From contig MNCI01030128.1 in assembly GCA_015680685.1 (NCBI GenBank), forward strand, positions 31,906-62,518: DNA of 30,613 nt. The letters are read 5' to 3'. The first letter of the stretch is position 1. Each line of letters starts with the position of its first letter. The translations under genes and the position numbers were made by a program. Source of the stretch: Gnetum montanum (taxonomy: Eukaryota > Streptophyta > Gnetopsida > Gnetales > Gnetaceae). The notes beneath the pieces were generated by a model. The model was given only the letters and a program-made list of their open reading frames with translations, did no database searches and was not told the DNA's origin. Of this stretch, positions 1-10,764 are shown in pieces.

Positions 1-1197
1 AAGTATATTATGGATCCAAGATTAGACATTAGATGAACTTAAGAAAAGGAACAAGAAGTTTAATATGTTATAATAAAAAATATAAAACCAAAGAGATCAT
101 TAAATGCATTTTCTAATATAAAAAATGGGATGATGCTTTTGGTTAATCTAGGAGATGAAAATGAAGAAGACATTATATGGATAAGTAGAGTAAGAAATAT
201 TGAATCAAGGAATGACATTATAAAAGATATAGTAGTGAACTAGTTTGTATCAAAATCAAGAGTAAATGATAAATGAATGAATTGTGAATGGATATCTAAT
301 CCAAAGGACATTGTGGCTAGAACACTAGAACATAGCGTAGTGGTTTATGCATGTATATGCAAAATAAGAGATGAAAAAAAGATAAAACTCAATAAGAAAG
401 CAAAGTTGACAATCATATTATCATATTATGTGATGACATGCATACAATTAGTTTTGAAAATAATATGAAAATATGAGAAGATTTTTTTTATTTGTTCCTT
501 ATTTTGAAGTGATATGAATATTTTTTTCTAGAAGGATTGGATTAACTCTATTGGAGTTTCATCCAAATTGAATTAACTCTATTAAAGTTTCTAGTAATAT
601 GTAGCTCAAAATGTGTAAATACTTACTTTAATTCAACATGGTATGAATCTTTTTTCAATATGAATGAATATCTCCCAATGGTAGATAATAATGATTATCA
701 ATTTCAAATATGTAGTAATTTTATCAAAAATTGTAATCTTTGTAATGATTAATATTCATTGATCAAAAATTAATAATTTTAAAAATTCTAAAAATAATAC
801 TACATTTCAAATATAATGAAAACCTCCATGTAAAACAAATTATTAAAAGTTCCACTTCCTATTAATTTTTTTGGGCTAAAATTTTACAACCACATGAATA
901 ATGATAACATGTGTATAATTATTAAGGTTACTTCTATCACTGTTTGTGAATGATACATGGCTTAAATAGTTACCTCATTCAAGGTATATCACATGCTTAG
1001 CACTAAGTAGAAAATACAAAAACTAACATAGGAAAAGAACTTTAAGAGTAGCTAATAAGTTATATGATCTTATAAATAATGCTTTCAAAAAATAAAGAGT
1101 CAAAAATTAATTTTTGGTATGGAAGATAATCTTAATCCTAATAACATTTATATCACTTTTAACATGTTTACTTCAACTTAATATGGCAAAAGGATTT
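1..1197. other. AT-rich DNA without a recognised gene
   Basis: The stretch is AT-rich and dotted with stops in all frames. A 63-residue open frame at 277-468 has no motif I recognise and no continuation on either side. The preceding 120-270 region reads as moderately open and acidic, so an old unidentifiable coding relic is possible. I see no LTR, tandem repeat or RNA gene. Confidence 0.5.
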
Positions 1198-1689
1198 TAG
1201 GTAACAATAGAAAGCTTTGGTGAAATACTAACCTTTGTAGCAAAAGAAGATCCAATACAAAATGATGTGACAAAATTTCTTTTGTATTGTCTATCATGAT
1301 TGATCTTACATTGAGAATCTTTATCATTACTTAAAGTCGACTCGTTAACATGAGTTTTAACCTTTAAGTTAACAATATGCTTATAAAATAATGAAACATT
1401 TATCTTACAAGCTATATGTCTTGTCTAATTAATAATTTTTATAGCACAAGTAAAAATATTCATAGAAGCTTTTTTTTTCTCTAGTTTTTTTATTTTCATT
1501 AGATAATTTTTATCATTAACATTAGCATGATTTTTTTATCTCTCCAAATTTAAATTATTTTCTTCTATCTTCAATACATTTTTTCTTTTACTCAACATCT
1601 TTATCTTGAGTGAAAAAGGATAATACTTAAGCAAATGTTCTTCATGATGACAAAAGTTACAATAATTAGGAAGATTATAACATGATATT
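1198..1689 (-). pseudogene. Minus-strand relic with a degenerate CCHC zinc knuckle
   Basis: Read on the minus strand, one frame stays open from about 1689 to a stop near 1198 with only two internal stops in about 160 codons, which is unusual for such AT-rich DNA. Near its start it reads YCNFCHHEEHLLKYYPFS. This fits the CX2CX4HX4C zinc knuckle of retroelement Gag proteins, with the last Cys replaced by Tyr (TGT to TAT). The remainder is Lys/Asn-rich and I cannot assign it to a domain. The likeliest source is a retroelement gag tail, but a cellular zinc-knuckle protein cannot be excluded. It lies outside the 25-kb element and in the opposite orientation. Confidence 0.35.
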
Positions 1690-2027
1690 AATTAAATATA
1701 ACTCTTGCCACTTTCTTGTAATACCAATTCCTTTCTATAGTTAAGAAGATTGATTTCAACATAGTATTTATAAAAAATAAATGGTGAAAAATAAGATTTC
1801 ATATGCTTAATGGAATTAGGAAAATTAATAATTTCCTACTTAGTTTTTTGAAAAAACAATAGAAGATTAAATAGTTTATTAAAACATAGAACTTTAAAAT
1901 ATTCTTCAAATACCATGAGTTGTGATCAAGTCATGGAGCTATAAAAAACTTGAATTTCTATGAATTATGAAACTGGATTTTGATGCAAACTGAATTATTG
2001 ATGTCACCCTAAGAAACAGAACACACT
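1690..2027. other. Flanking DNA left of the 25-kb element
   Basis: AT-rich sequence with no recognised gene or repeat. It ends at the target-site duplication of the element that begins at 2033. Confidence 0.5.
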
Positions 2028-2032
2028 ATGAT
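2028..2032. repeat. Target-site duplication, left copy (ATGAT)
   Basis: ATGAT directly precedes the TG start of the 5' LTR. The same five bases directly follow the CA end of the 3' LTR at 27025-27029. Five base pairs is the usual duplication made by Ty3/gypsy integrases. Confidence 0.7.
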
Positions 2033-2371
2033 TGAAACACCATCCAAAAAATGCATATTGTAACTTGTAACTTTCACCATCCAACTTGAGGTAAGATTTT
2101 ATTATAAATGTAAGGTTGGTAGCCCATGAGTTGTAATCTTGCATACTTTAAATTTTTGGAGATGAAAAATACCTCATAAGTTGTTATTGCCTCACTTCAC
2201 AAGTGGAAAAGGCAATATTATGTCTATATTTTGGCTTGGGAAGGCTAAAGATGCCTCAGGGGTTACCAAATTTGGCATTTTCATGGGTTTTTGTGGGGGT
2301 ATAGCCTCAACTACGCTAGAACCACCTACACCCAACACAAGTGGTGTTGGATTTTTCATTTTCCAACAATT

Positions 2372-2628
2372 CCCAATGTATTTATCAAAAAACCCAATGT
2401 GGAAGTTGCAAGGCCAGCATTGGAGTTATTGTGTTTTCCATTTTTCCAACAATGGCCAACATAGTCATGATAGTTTTCTAATGGTGGTAGCATGGCCAAC
2501 ATAGTCATCATGGATTCCCAGCAATCTTCACATGGCCATCATAGTCACCACATCTCTCAACCAATTCCAATAATGCCAATGTAGCTCTCCAAGGCCAACA
2601 TAGTTAAGGTTCAGCTAGCATAGTCACA
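2372..2628 (+). repeat. Phased short-motif array in the U3 of the 5' LTR
   Basis: Copies of a motif near GGCCAACATAGTC start at about 2454, 2494, 2534, 2573, 2593 and 2613. Weaker matches lie at about 2412, and CCCAATGT occurs at 2372 and 2393. Spacings are 40, 40, 39, 20 and 20 bp, close to whole turns of the DNA helix. The 3' LTR keeps the same layout. The position upstream of the TATA box fits a cluster of transcription-factor sites, which is an inference. Confidence 0.65.
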
Positions 2629-3077
2629 AAAGTTTGTTTACTATTTTTAGTATCTGGTGTGGTTTTGATGATCCTTGGGTATCAAAACTTACCATAAATG
2701 GTCAACTACGCTGGGAATTATGGCTTGCAACACCTAAAAATGACATTAATTTGTTAGCAATCATGGTAGAAATTTGCAACCTGAATTCAGAAATTCCAAA
2801 GCCTATAAAACCTAAACTGGAAGACTTCATCCAAGATTTGGAACATTTTTCCAACCATACCATTGTAGCAACCTCAAGCATCTAAAATCCATTTCAAAAT
2901 TTTGGGAAGTAATTGAAATCTACCTAAGCATCAAAGAGTCTCAGCATGGTCCCATTGCCCATAGAGTCAAATACCATTGTGCACATCATTAACATCCAAA
3001 AGTTGTAGATCTAAGCAAAAACTAGCAAGAGGCTATTAAAGATTGGAGTTGGGAAGTATCTAGATCATGGATTCAAC

Positions 3078-3085
3078 TATAAAAT
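3078..3085 (+). promoter_or_regulatory. Probable TATA box of the 5' LTR
   Basis: TATAAAAT lies in the LTR about 120 bp before AATAAA, as expected for a U3/R boundary just downstream. The 3' LTR has TATAGAATA at the matching place (26647), so the right copy has lost the box by an A-to-G change. Confidence 0.55.
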
Positions 3086-3200
3086 ACAACCTTCCAACTC
3101 CAATAGTCTTCAAGATCCATTCATACAATCTTCTTGTGCATTTTAGCACACAATTTGTACTCAATCGAACTCCATACTTTAAGCATTTTTCTTGTTATTC

Positions 3201-3206
3201 AATAAA
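3201..3206 (+). terminator. Probable polyadenylation signal of the LTR (5' copy)
   Basis: AATAAA is kept at the matching position of the 3' LTR (26769-26774). With the TATA box it gives an R region of roughly 100-150 bp. In the 3' LTR this signal would end the element transcript. Confidence 0.5.
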
Positions 3207-3456
3207 GTTTATAGTTCTTTTGTTGTGCAGAATTTATTTCGAATTTAATTTCTATGTTTATTTTCATTTGAATCTATGACTTCATTTTTGTTTTCTATTT
3301 ATGTTTACATTTTTTAAGTCCCTAGGTGATTAACCAAATTGTCCAAGATACCTCAAATCCTCTTTCTTGGAGGCCCTTGGGATTTAAAGTCAAAAACTAT
3401 TTCCACAACGAAGATCTTTGGTTTTCTTCTAGCGATCAAATTTTTTTGGTGCAAAA

Positions 3457-4161
3457 ATTTTTCTAGCATCAAAAAGAAGACCTCTACCCCAAATTCTTAG
3501 TCCAAAACCCTTTTCCAAACATTTTCCAATTAGTTTCTGAAAACATTTTCCAACCAAAATGATTTTCAAACATTTTCCAAAATTAAGTCTTCTACGTTTT
3601 GANTAATATAGTTTTCTACTATACATACTCCAACATAGACACTACTCGAAAAGTGAGCATAGTTGGTACTTCCAACACAACTTCCACATGTTTCCAAGTG
3701 CAATGCACATTGCTACCACTACAACTTGCATTACACCTACAGTTCTAATTTACATTATTTTCTAATGATAACCCCTTTTACATTTTGAATAATTTCACTT
3801 GCAAGAATTTTGATTTAAAAAATTAATCCAATTCCAAAACTAGTAAACATGTCATTTAGCTAATCAACTATCTTGCACCTCAACCTAAACGACATGACAT
3901 CTAACCAAGATGTTGTGAGGTTGATGATCATAAAGATCCTATTGTGATTGAACATAGATAGTCACTTAGATTGAGAGGGAAAAGTCAAAATTTTGCAATA
4001 CTCAATGAAAATTATTATAATTTCATGTGCCAAAATCTAGATATATTTACTCATTCTATGGATAAAGGGGGAATCCAAGCATAATACAAACTCATTCACC
4101 TCAATGGAAAGGAATAAATTCCTTTCCCTTATGAAAAAATATCACTATTCAATGTCCATAC
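3457..4161 (+). other. Leader between 5' LTR and gag, with a short repeat
   Basis: Untranslated leader of the element. At about 3510-3582 the word CATTTTCCAA recurs, with imperfect copies preceded by runs of A, as a short degenerate repeat. One ambiguous base is present at 3602. No clear primer-binding site is visible next to the LTR. Confidence 0.45.
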
Positions 4162-5513
4162 ATGTATTCTACTCATCTAATTAAGATGGATGAACAATAT
4201 GGGAAGTCAAGCTCTAAGAGCCAACATGAGAAGAAAGATGAGTTTGAGGTGGAGCCTAAACTAGAAACATTTTTTGGGAGCCTATTCAAACAATCGACTC
4301 CTCAAGACACTATGCCCACTTCATTCTATCCTACTTCTTCCACAAGGTAAGGCCCTCAACCTTCATTTCCTATATATCCAACCATTTTTGGGCTAGAACC
4401 CGTTATATTAGCACATTAGCATAATCGGTGTCCCAAACCATGCTCATTTTCTTATCCATGATATTTTCCATATAATCATAGTTAGCTTGGCCATCACTAG
4501 TGGTTGTCACCACCAATCATCCCTTCTCTATGATAGTGGATCCCATAGTGGGACTCTAAATAATCCATGGGTCATAAATGCCCTTTCTACCTTTTATTTT
4601 CCAAGTACCTACTCCAACTCTATTTGACCCTCCTACAACCATGATGACCTAGCCCCTCCCTTCTATGCCACAATCTATTGTGAGGCCACGTGCCTCTCAA
4701 CTCATACCTCAGCCATTTATACATATGCCACAACCCATTGAGATGCCCCAAGGCCTAGATCAAGCATTTCATATGATCTAGGATCTTACAAAAGAGTTAC
4801 AAAAGCTTAAGGCCTCCACAACACGAATGGTGAAAATCATGGATTTATATCTAGATGGTCTAATCAATCATGTTGTCCTACAAATAAATCTTTCGTCAAG
4901 TATCCCTATACCTCAATTTGCTAAGTACAATGATGAGGATGATCCTAATGCACACCTTATCACATTCCTTTTCAAGTGTTTATTATCACAAGCCTAGTCG
5001 CATATTATAATGCAAATATTCCCTATGTCCCTAATGGGGAAGGCTTTAGACTAGTACCACACATTACCAAGAAGATATATATCCCTTCTTGAGGACTTGA
5101 TATCAAAATTTGTTAACGACTTCAAGTACAACTTAAATCCAAACACAATCCTTGATCAATTAATGAAGGTCACATAGGGATCCCTTAAACTTGTACAAAA
5201 ATTTATACAATAATGGAATACTTTGTTAAACAAGATTCCAAAACCAATAACAGAAGCCCATGTTCTTGCTATATTTAATGAGATGATTAATGATTTAATT
5301 AATTCCAAAATCTACTACTTAAATCCATGGTCACTTATCCAAGCCCTTTCTCAAAGAAAGAACATAGAGGATGTCGTAGAGGCCAATCATGATCCCACCT
5401 ATATGGCATATAAGAATCAACACATTGGGAAGATAAGGGGAAGGGAAGAAAAAATAATGTGGCTATGGACACCATGTCCAAAGATAATAAAACAATGTAG
5501 GGGCCTAAAATAA
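4162..5513 (+). pseudogene. gag: gag relic of the 25-kb element
   Basis: Gag forms the virus-like particle of the retroelement and binds its RNA. An N-terminal piece (4162-4350, acidic and Lys-rich) is followed by a frameshift. From about 4665 to 5513 one frame, with several TAG/TAA stops, reads through a Pro/Gln-rich stretch (MPQSIVRPRASQ), a helical stretch (TKELQKLKASTTRMVKIMD) and a typical retrotransposon Gag core: FAKYNDEDDPNAHLITF fits the family 'Y.G..DP..HL..F' pattern and MGKALDXYHTLP fits 'L.G.A..W...LP', with the Trp codon now a stop. The open piece 5223-5513 is the C-terminal part of this core. Stops sit where Gln or Trp codons are expected, matching cytosine deamination. It is non-functional. 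Confidence 0.7.
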
Positions 5514-6483
5514 ATTAACCCAAGGCCATCACAACAAATAATCAACCATCAAAATTTGGGGCATCTACGTCAAGAAAAATGATGCCCAAGTTTGAATGAA
5601 AAGATCAGTCTAAGTATACTAGGCTACTATAACACCATCTAGACTCCTTGAACAATTGTAAAAATTAGGATAATAAAATATAAATTAATGATCAAGAATG
5701 CCCACAAGAGGCATGATAGACTATGTGAAATTGCCAAGAACTTGCTCTAGCAACCAAGAACCCACCAGTGCCTAAGTACTTTAAACTTGATCGATTCTAT
5801 TACTATCATCAACTACCAGGTCATGACACTAATTTTTTCTTGGCCTTCATGTATGACTTGAAAAAGATGATAGATAATAAGAAGTTTATCCTTGATGCCT
5901 CCAACCTAGTTAGACCATAAAAACAATCCATATAGGCCTATAAGGACCCATTGAATACCAACAAAAACCCATATACTATAGTAGAGTTTAATGTTATTAA
6001 CAACTCTAGATCTACATAGGAGCCATTTTTGATTCATATACCTCCTCACAATGATAGGGGTCCTTCAGCTTTGACTAGCTTCAAGGTCCCCTTTTATTGT
6101 AAAAATACCATCACCTACACTTCCAAGGATCCTTGTGTAATTAGGGTACCTCCTTAAAAAACAATCATTATAATAATAATAACTAAAGAATGCCCCTCCC
6201 CCTCCCCCGCCCCCAATCCCTACCCATGGTGGCCAATGCAATAGCTTCTTCTCAACTAAACAATTAAAATAAGAAATCACTAAGCAAACAACACAAGAAT
6301 CCCATGCTAAAGCTTAAAAACAAAAAGAACAAGAATGCTAAGGCATGAAAGATAGTGGACTCACTGAATCCCACTCCTATCTTATATATTCCAATGATCT
6401 CTAATGCTTAGGTTGCTTCAACTAGCCAACCATGGGAAGAACCCAAAGAACTAGGAAAGGTAAAAGAAGTCAAGCCACAACAA
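5514..6483 (+). pseudogene. gag-pol linker relic with a Tat-type zinc knuckle
   Basis: Continuation of the gag-pol reading after further frameshifts. At about 5774-5915 the frame reads FYYYHQLPGHDTNFF, then LKKMIDNKKF. This matches the Tat/Ogre knuckle pattern 'C.YH...GH.TE.C..LK..IE.LI..G', with the Cys positions changed to Tyr or Phe and the GHDT core kept. That pattern is the main reason for placing the element in the Tat/Ogre lineage. After 5915 the coding signal weakens and runs through an (AAT) run and a strong C-tract (6193-6214) into the protease region. Confidence 0.6.
6193..6214 (-). other. G-quadruplex motif on the minus strand
   Basis: The plus strand reads C4-T-C5-T-C5-G-C5. The minus strand therefore carries four runs of 4-5 G separated by single bases, which fits the strict G4 pattern with the shortest loops, and the plus strand could form an i-motif. 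It stands out against very AT-rich surroundings. The poly-Gly frame on the minus strand (6065-6280) is an artefact of this tract. Confidence 0.75.
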
Positions 6484-7466
6484 TTGAAACATGAAGTTCG
6501 CACCCTAGGATGCATGGAGAACGTTAAGAACAACAATAATAAGAGGCTAACAACTAATGAGAAGGACTTCCTCAATGCCATGAATCAAGTCAATCAGTTT
6601 CTAAAGAAAAAGAACACATTCCTTAGCCTATATGACCTAGTCATGACCTCCACTACTCACTATGATTCTTTAGTAAAGATGTTGACTTCCATTCCTATTA
6701 ATGAGTACATCCTTGTTAGTGATGATCCCTCCTTCATCAAAGGAAGAAATGGGGTCAAAAACACTAATTTTCTATGATAGTGAGGTCAAAACCAACCCCC
6801 AAGATGGTGAGACAATCAAAGCTCCCTTATTCATAACCATAAGGGTATGACAATACAAAGTGCATAGGGTTCATGTTGATTATGGAACAGCAACTAATGT
6901 AATAACATATACCATCATAGAATGTTTACGCCTAATGAAGCACATACAATACAATTCAACTTATATCCTCAAATCCATCAATGAATCTCAGGTGGCCATA
7001 AAAGGCTCAATTTCTTTAGACTTTGTGACAAGGGAATATTTCCCCATAACTACCAACTTATTAGTGATGGAAGAGACACCAAGATTCAATATCATCCTAG
7101 AGAGGTCTTGGCTATCTTAATTATGAGATTTTCCTTACTCATCCACCAAGAAATTCACATTCGTTATGAAAGAGGTGAAATAATCATCTAGGGTGGAAAT
7201 GTGGTTCTTTTAGCAATCAACAATGTTGACATTAGCAAGGATTAGAAGTGGAGTCTCAAGAAGAAGCTCTTACTATTAACCAAAAATTTGAGAAGCATGA
7301 TAGAGTAGGAGAGGCCAAAATTGACAATGATGAGCCCATGAACACACCATGGGAAGAGCTCCCTTTCAACATTGTTAGCGAAGGAAATGGGGAGTACAAT
7401 ATTATGCAAAGTAGACTGTATACCTTTTCTAATCTTTCAAATATTAGGAAACACTTTCATAATTAA
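6484..7466 (+). pseudogene. Retroelement aspartic protease relic
   Basis: The protease cuts Gag-Pol into its parts. Three pieces belong together: a pre-protease segment (6484-6777), the core (6860-7120) and a C-terminal linker (7248-7466). The core reads VHVDYGTATNVITYTIIE, matching the Tat-type 'VDxGSAxNV' active site with the catalytic Asp kept. It ends FNIILERSWLS, matching 'YNxILGRPWL'. About 75 residues separate the two motifs, a normal distance. The linker is acidic (EEALTINQKFEKHDRVGEAK), as is usual between protease and RT. Frameshifts and stops separate the pieces. RT does not follow until 17290, so the 9.8 kb between is either an intron-like block or an insertion. Confidence 0.75.
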
Positions 7467-8029
7467 CTTACCCTTGCACCTATAACCACGTAGCCTTATT
7501 AGCCTAACTTAAACATTATTTGTGTGTATTGTTTTGCTTAACTTGGTTTTACATTATTTAACTTTACTTCACTCATAGTTAAAATTCTTCTTCATTTATA
7601 ATTTATGTTTTATACCTTTTATTTTAAACATGAAACATGAAACATGAAAAAATATCATAAAAACTTTAAAACCTAAGTCACAAAAATTTTAAAATGTAAA
7701 AATGACAAAAATTTTCTTTTCAAAATGTGTTGCTAACAATGGCCTAAAATTGGCAATGCATATTATCTAACATGGCCTAAAACTGGAAAATATATAATAT
7801 GAATAAAACATTAAGCATAAAAACATATTAATGAAATTAAACTTTAAAAATGATAATAGTCTAAATGTTTGTCACATAGTATGACAAAGGTTTAAACAAT
7901 ACATGAAATAATAAACTCTTTCTTAAACATCCAAGGCTAACACTCGACACAATGTCATAATGACATGATCAACATCATAACAAATAGAGATAACCAGAGA
8001 TAATAACCAAATGATGGTACTAACGGGTT
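7467..8029. other. Left part of the block between protease and RT
   Basis: T-rich on the plus strand up to about 7640, then A-rich. I see no coding frame on the plus strand. GTGTGTATTG near 7520 is one weak candidate for a splice donor if the block is an Ogre-type intron. The minus-strand frame at 7923-8108 is mostly chance, though its start overlaps the last possible exon of the antisense gene. Confidence 0.35.
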
Positions 8030-8169
8030 GTTGGAGCGGGTTGATGAGTGCTTCCATCTTTGCCATTAGGACAATCAATGTCACTAGGTACTTGTGCCAT
8101 AATAACATAATTTTAATTAGTAATCAATGTAATGTAAAACCAAATTATGAATGATAACTTAAGCCAAAT

Positions 8170-9024
8170 TAAAACATGATGAAATGAAATAATAAGGAAA
8201 CTTGAGAGGGCTCTATAGTAACATATTTTGGGAAAAGGCTTTGAAGACCAACCTCCAACCAATGGAAGATTTGATCCTCAATCATGTGGGCCCAATCCAC
8301 ATTCCCAAGATTAACATCCATTAGGATGTTGGTCTCATCGATCTTGGTCCAAGAAGGTGGATCATTTGAAAATGTAGTGGTAGTCACCTCATTAGAAGTA
8401 GTTGTGATCTAATGAGATGGAAAATCAATCAATGTTAGAGAGCTTTAAAATAACTTGAAAGCACTCTCTGCTTGAATCCCTTTCATGAATAACTCTAGCT
8501 TGCATCATTTAGTGGACTCATCATTTAACCATTTAAGTTAGGCTTCACATTCAATCTTATACTTATTTTTATGGTCTTTTTATGTATGACCCCACTCAAG
8601 AACCCATGCACAGTATTCTTGCCACTCCCTAGCCTTATGTGCTAGTAAGTCCATCTAAATCTTTATCTTGACAACCTCTCTAGCAAGGGAAACCTTGCCA
8701 TTGATGACATTCTAATACCTAGCCCACTGAATCCTTTTATTTTTCAAGGAACTCCTATTGGCCATTTGGGCCTCCACAAATTCCTTGCAATCTTTGAGAT
8801 CTCTGTTTGCCTCAACCAGCGACTTGTTTTCCCTTTTCAATGCTGAAACACATTTCCACAAGACTCATTGGAATGTTGGATTTTCCAAAAAGTTTTAACA
8901 CATGAAAATGCACATTTAGTGGAACTTTCATACAACTTCCATGAAACATTTTCTACATCTTATGGTAAGCTAGGCAAGACGTTGATCTCAACAGGGTAGT
9001 TAGGATCCCATCTAAGCTTAGGCA
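8170..9024 (-). pseudogene. Antisense gene, fifth visible exon (coiled-coil-like region)
   Basis: It starts after TTTTTTTAG with PKLRWDPNYPVEINVLPSLP and continues DVENVSWKLYESSTKCAF. After a frameshift near 8845 it reads ENKSLVEANRDLKDCKEF, VEAQMANRSSLKNKRIQWAR, VSLAREVVKIKI and WQEYCAWVLEWGH, then the open piece 8387-8169 (NILMDVNLGNVDWAHMIEDQ). The many Lys, Glu, Leu and Ala residues in heptad-like order suggest a coiled coil. Stops are at sites where Gln or Trp codons would fit. A possible last exon (AQVPSDIDCPNGKDGSTHQP, about 8100-8040) follows. Confidence 0.5.
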
Positions 9025-9116
9025 CTAAAAAAACTAACAAAACATATGTAATAATAATAAATGACCAAATACCTAAGAAACAATGAAAAAAATAGGATAA
9101 CCAAAATAATAAAACT

Positions 9117-9295
9117 ACAAAAAAAACTAAAAAATTCAAGGTGAGTTAAGTTCTTATCAACATCAGGAGTAATCTATTACAACTAATCAATCATGTACTT
9201 AGCCATCTCATGCATGAATTCCCTCTTATCAAGAGTATCCACCAATGGCTTCATATAGAACATGGAGATTGAGGTAATAGGATGCAGCTTAATGG
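9117..9295 (-). pseudogene. Antisense gene, fourth visible exon
   Basis: Acceptor TTGTCTTAG, then the frame continues from the previous exon (G / CC ATT AAG) as IKLHPITSISMFYMKPLVD and DKREFMHEMAKYMID, followed by stops at probable former Gln codons (TAG TTG TAA TAG) and ITPDVDKNLTHLEF. The downstream donor is not clear. A T-rich stretch of about 90 bp follows before the next exon. Confidence 0.5.
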
Positions 9296-9388
9296 CTAAG
9301 ACAAGCATAATAATCAACAAATGATTAAGACCAAGCTTAAACATGAAACAACAAAAACTTAATAGTATAAAATGAAATGCACATATAC

Positions 9389-9591
9389 CTAGGGCATTAT
9401 TTGAAGGGATAGCATGGGTTCCCTCTAATTGTGGGGTACTATGTATGATGTTGCATTGGATATAGTGTCAAAATCATCCAATGCAACATTGGATATTTCC
9501 TCATCCTCACGTAGTTGTAGAAGCTCCTCCTCTAAGCACTTCTACTCCACCTGTACCATTGCTACTTGGGTCACCAACTCTTGTTGCTTGC
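9389..9591 (-). pseudogene. Antisense gene, third visible exon
   Basis: It starts after acceptor CATGTAG and reads KQQELVTQVAMVQVE, stop, KCLEEELLQLREDEEI, in frame with the end of the previous exon (ACA A / GC AAG). After a frameshift it reads QLEGTHAIPSNNAL and stops at donor CTAG/GTATATG. Leu/Glu/Gln-rich heptad-like spacing suggests a coiled coil. Confidence 0.55.
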
Positions 9592-9697
9592 CTACATGAC
9601 CAACAAAAACAAAACATAGAATAACTTAATGAAATAACAACATAGCCTAAAAAAAATTTAAAAACAACTAAAAACATAAGAAAAACCTAAAACATAC

Positions 9698-10709
9698 TTG
9701 TAACCACATCACAGGCCTAGTTGAGTCTAACAATGAATCTCCTCTTGGAGGGTTGCTCAACCACTAGGAATACTTCTTCAACCATGGGCTTCTTTAGTTT
9801 GGCTCTAGCTACACCTTTAGCTTCAACCCACAATGTCTTGTCCCTTTCAGCATTCCCACGCTGAACTTGGGATTCAACCCTAATGCTATTAGGTGAAGCA
9901 CAATGCCTACCACTAAGTCCCTTAATGGTAATAGATAGTGAAGTTTTTACATCCTCTAGTTGGTTTTGAGCCTCCATGGGGATCTTAGCTTATCCATTTT
10001 CCATCATTCATCACCATCAAAAACACTGTGAACCTCCTTAGACATGCTATAAAGAATTCATAATGCATGTGGAATTTCATTAAGAGTTTGTCATGGGGTT
10101 TAAGGATTTTCCCATGTAGCTAGGAAGCCAAGTGATCAACCTAGTTAAATTCAACATCCCTCAAAAGGACCTTCTTCATGGTCTATGCATGCTCAACATC
10201 CATGATCTTGGCTTGTAACAACTTAGGAAATGCCCAGGAGTGGAACAAGGGATATGCTTCTCTTGCCTTTACAACCTTGAACTAGTTGAAAGAGAATCCC
10301 TTGTGGCTATAATGAGTGTCTAACCACTCCTCCAACTCCTCCCATCGGTCCACCTCTTTAGCTATCTTGGTGACAATCTTTAGGCCCTCATGAGGAACAT
10401 CAAAGAGGTAACTGAATATGGACTCATTGATCACTAGGGTGATAGGAACACCATGAACATGGGTGATGAACTTATTCACTCCTTTATCAAAGGATTTAAT
10501 GATGTACACCATCTCAAAAGTAGGGATGATTGGGCTAGATGTCATGACAAGGTCAAGCAAACCTACATCAATGATATTTGTTTGGATGTTTCTAGGTGTC
10601 CTACTAGCCAACCACTACTACTCCAAATCCACCTCACCATACTTGAGGATGAGATTCTTCTTAGAGCATCCTAAAATAACCAACATGATGGTGGAGGAGG
10701 AGGTAGTTC
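9698..10709 (-). pseudogene. Antisense gene, large central exon
   Basis: It begins after a strong acceptor (TTGTATTGTAG then GAACTACC) at 10709. One frame reads through VILGCSKKNLILKYGEVDLE, two stops, then 109 open residues (10611-10282) including HGVPITLVINESIF and FDVPHEGLKIVTKIAKEVDR. It continues after one stop into FKVVKAREAYPLFHSWAF and, with a frameshift, into the open piece 9977-9717 (MEAQNQLEDVKTS... to RRFIVRLN). It ends ...GTTACAA before GTATGT. Codon quality is far better than in the surroundings. The VPITL...FDVP stretch resembles N-terminal domains of plant transposon-associated proteins only in general style, so I assign no family. Confidence 0.6.
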
Positions 10710-10764
10710 CTACAATACAACAAGAGGCCAATTAGCTTAGGCATAGGCATGTTGCATAAAATCA

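Larger units (their letters stand above)
2033..3456 (+). repeat. 5' LTR of the 25-kb element
   Basis: About 1.42 kb that aligns along its whole length with 25592-27024. It starts TGAAACACC; the homology ends at GGTGCAAAA, where the 3' copy has GGTTGCAACA, so the terminal CA has decayed here. U3 holds a phased motif array (2372-2628). A TATA box at 3078 and AATAAA at 3201 place U3, R and U5 in normal order. Open frames at 2181-2504 and 2634-2885 fall inside the LTR, are not kept in the other copy, and are chance. I could not match the bases after 3456 to a tRNA primer site. Confidence 0.8.

Noticed and set aside
2181-2885. Plus-strand frames of 107 and 83 residues
   Set aside because: They lie in LTR U3 and are not kept in the 3' LTR; no domain is visible.
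3439-3456. An earlier LTR end at GATCA (3438) followed by a decayed tRNA-Asp primer site
   Set aside because: The same bases after GATCA are also present in the 3' LTR, and only the later end (27024) gives the matching ATGAT duplication. The alternative stays possible but is less supported.
6065-6280. Minus-strand frame with seven Gly in a row
   Set aside because: It is the reverse of the C-tract within the plus-strand gag-pol relic.
10453-10735. Plus-strand frames of 73 and 90 residues
   Set aside because: They are shadows of the better-supported minus-strand exon at 10709-9698.
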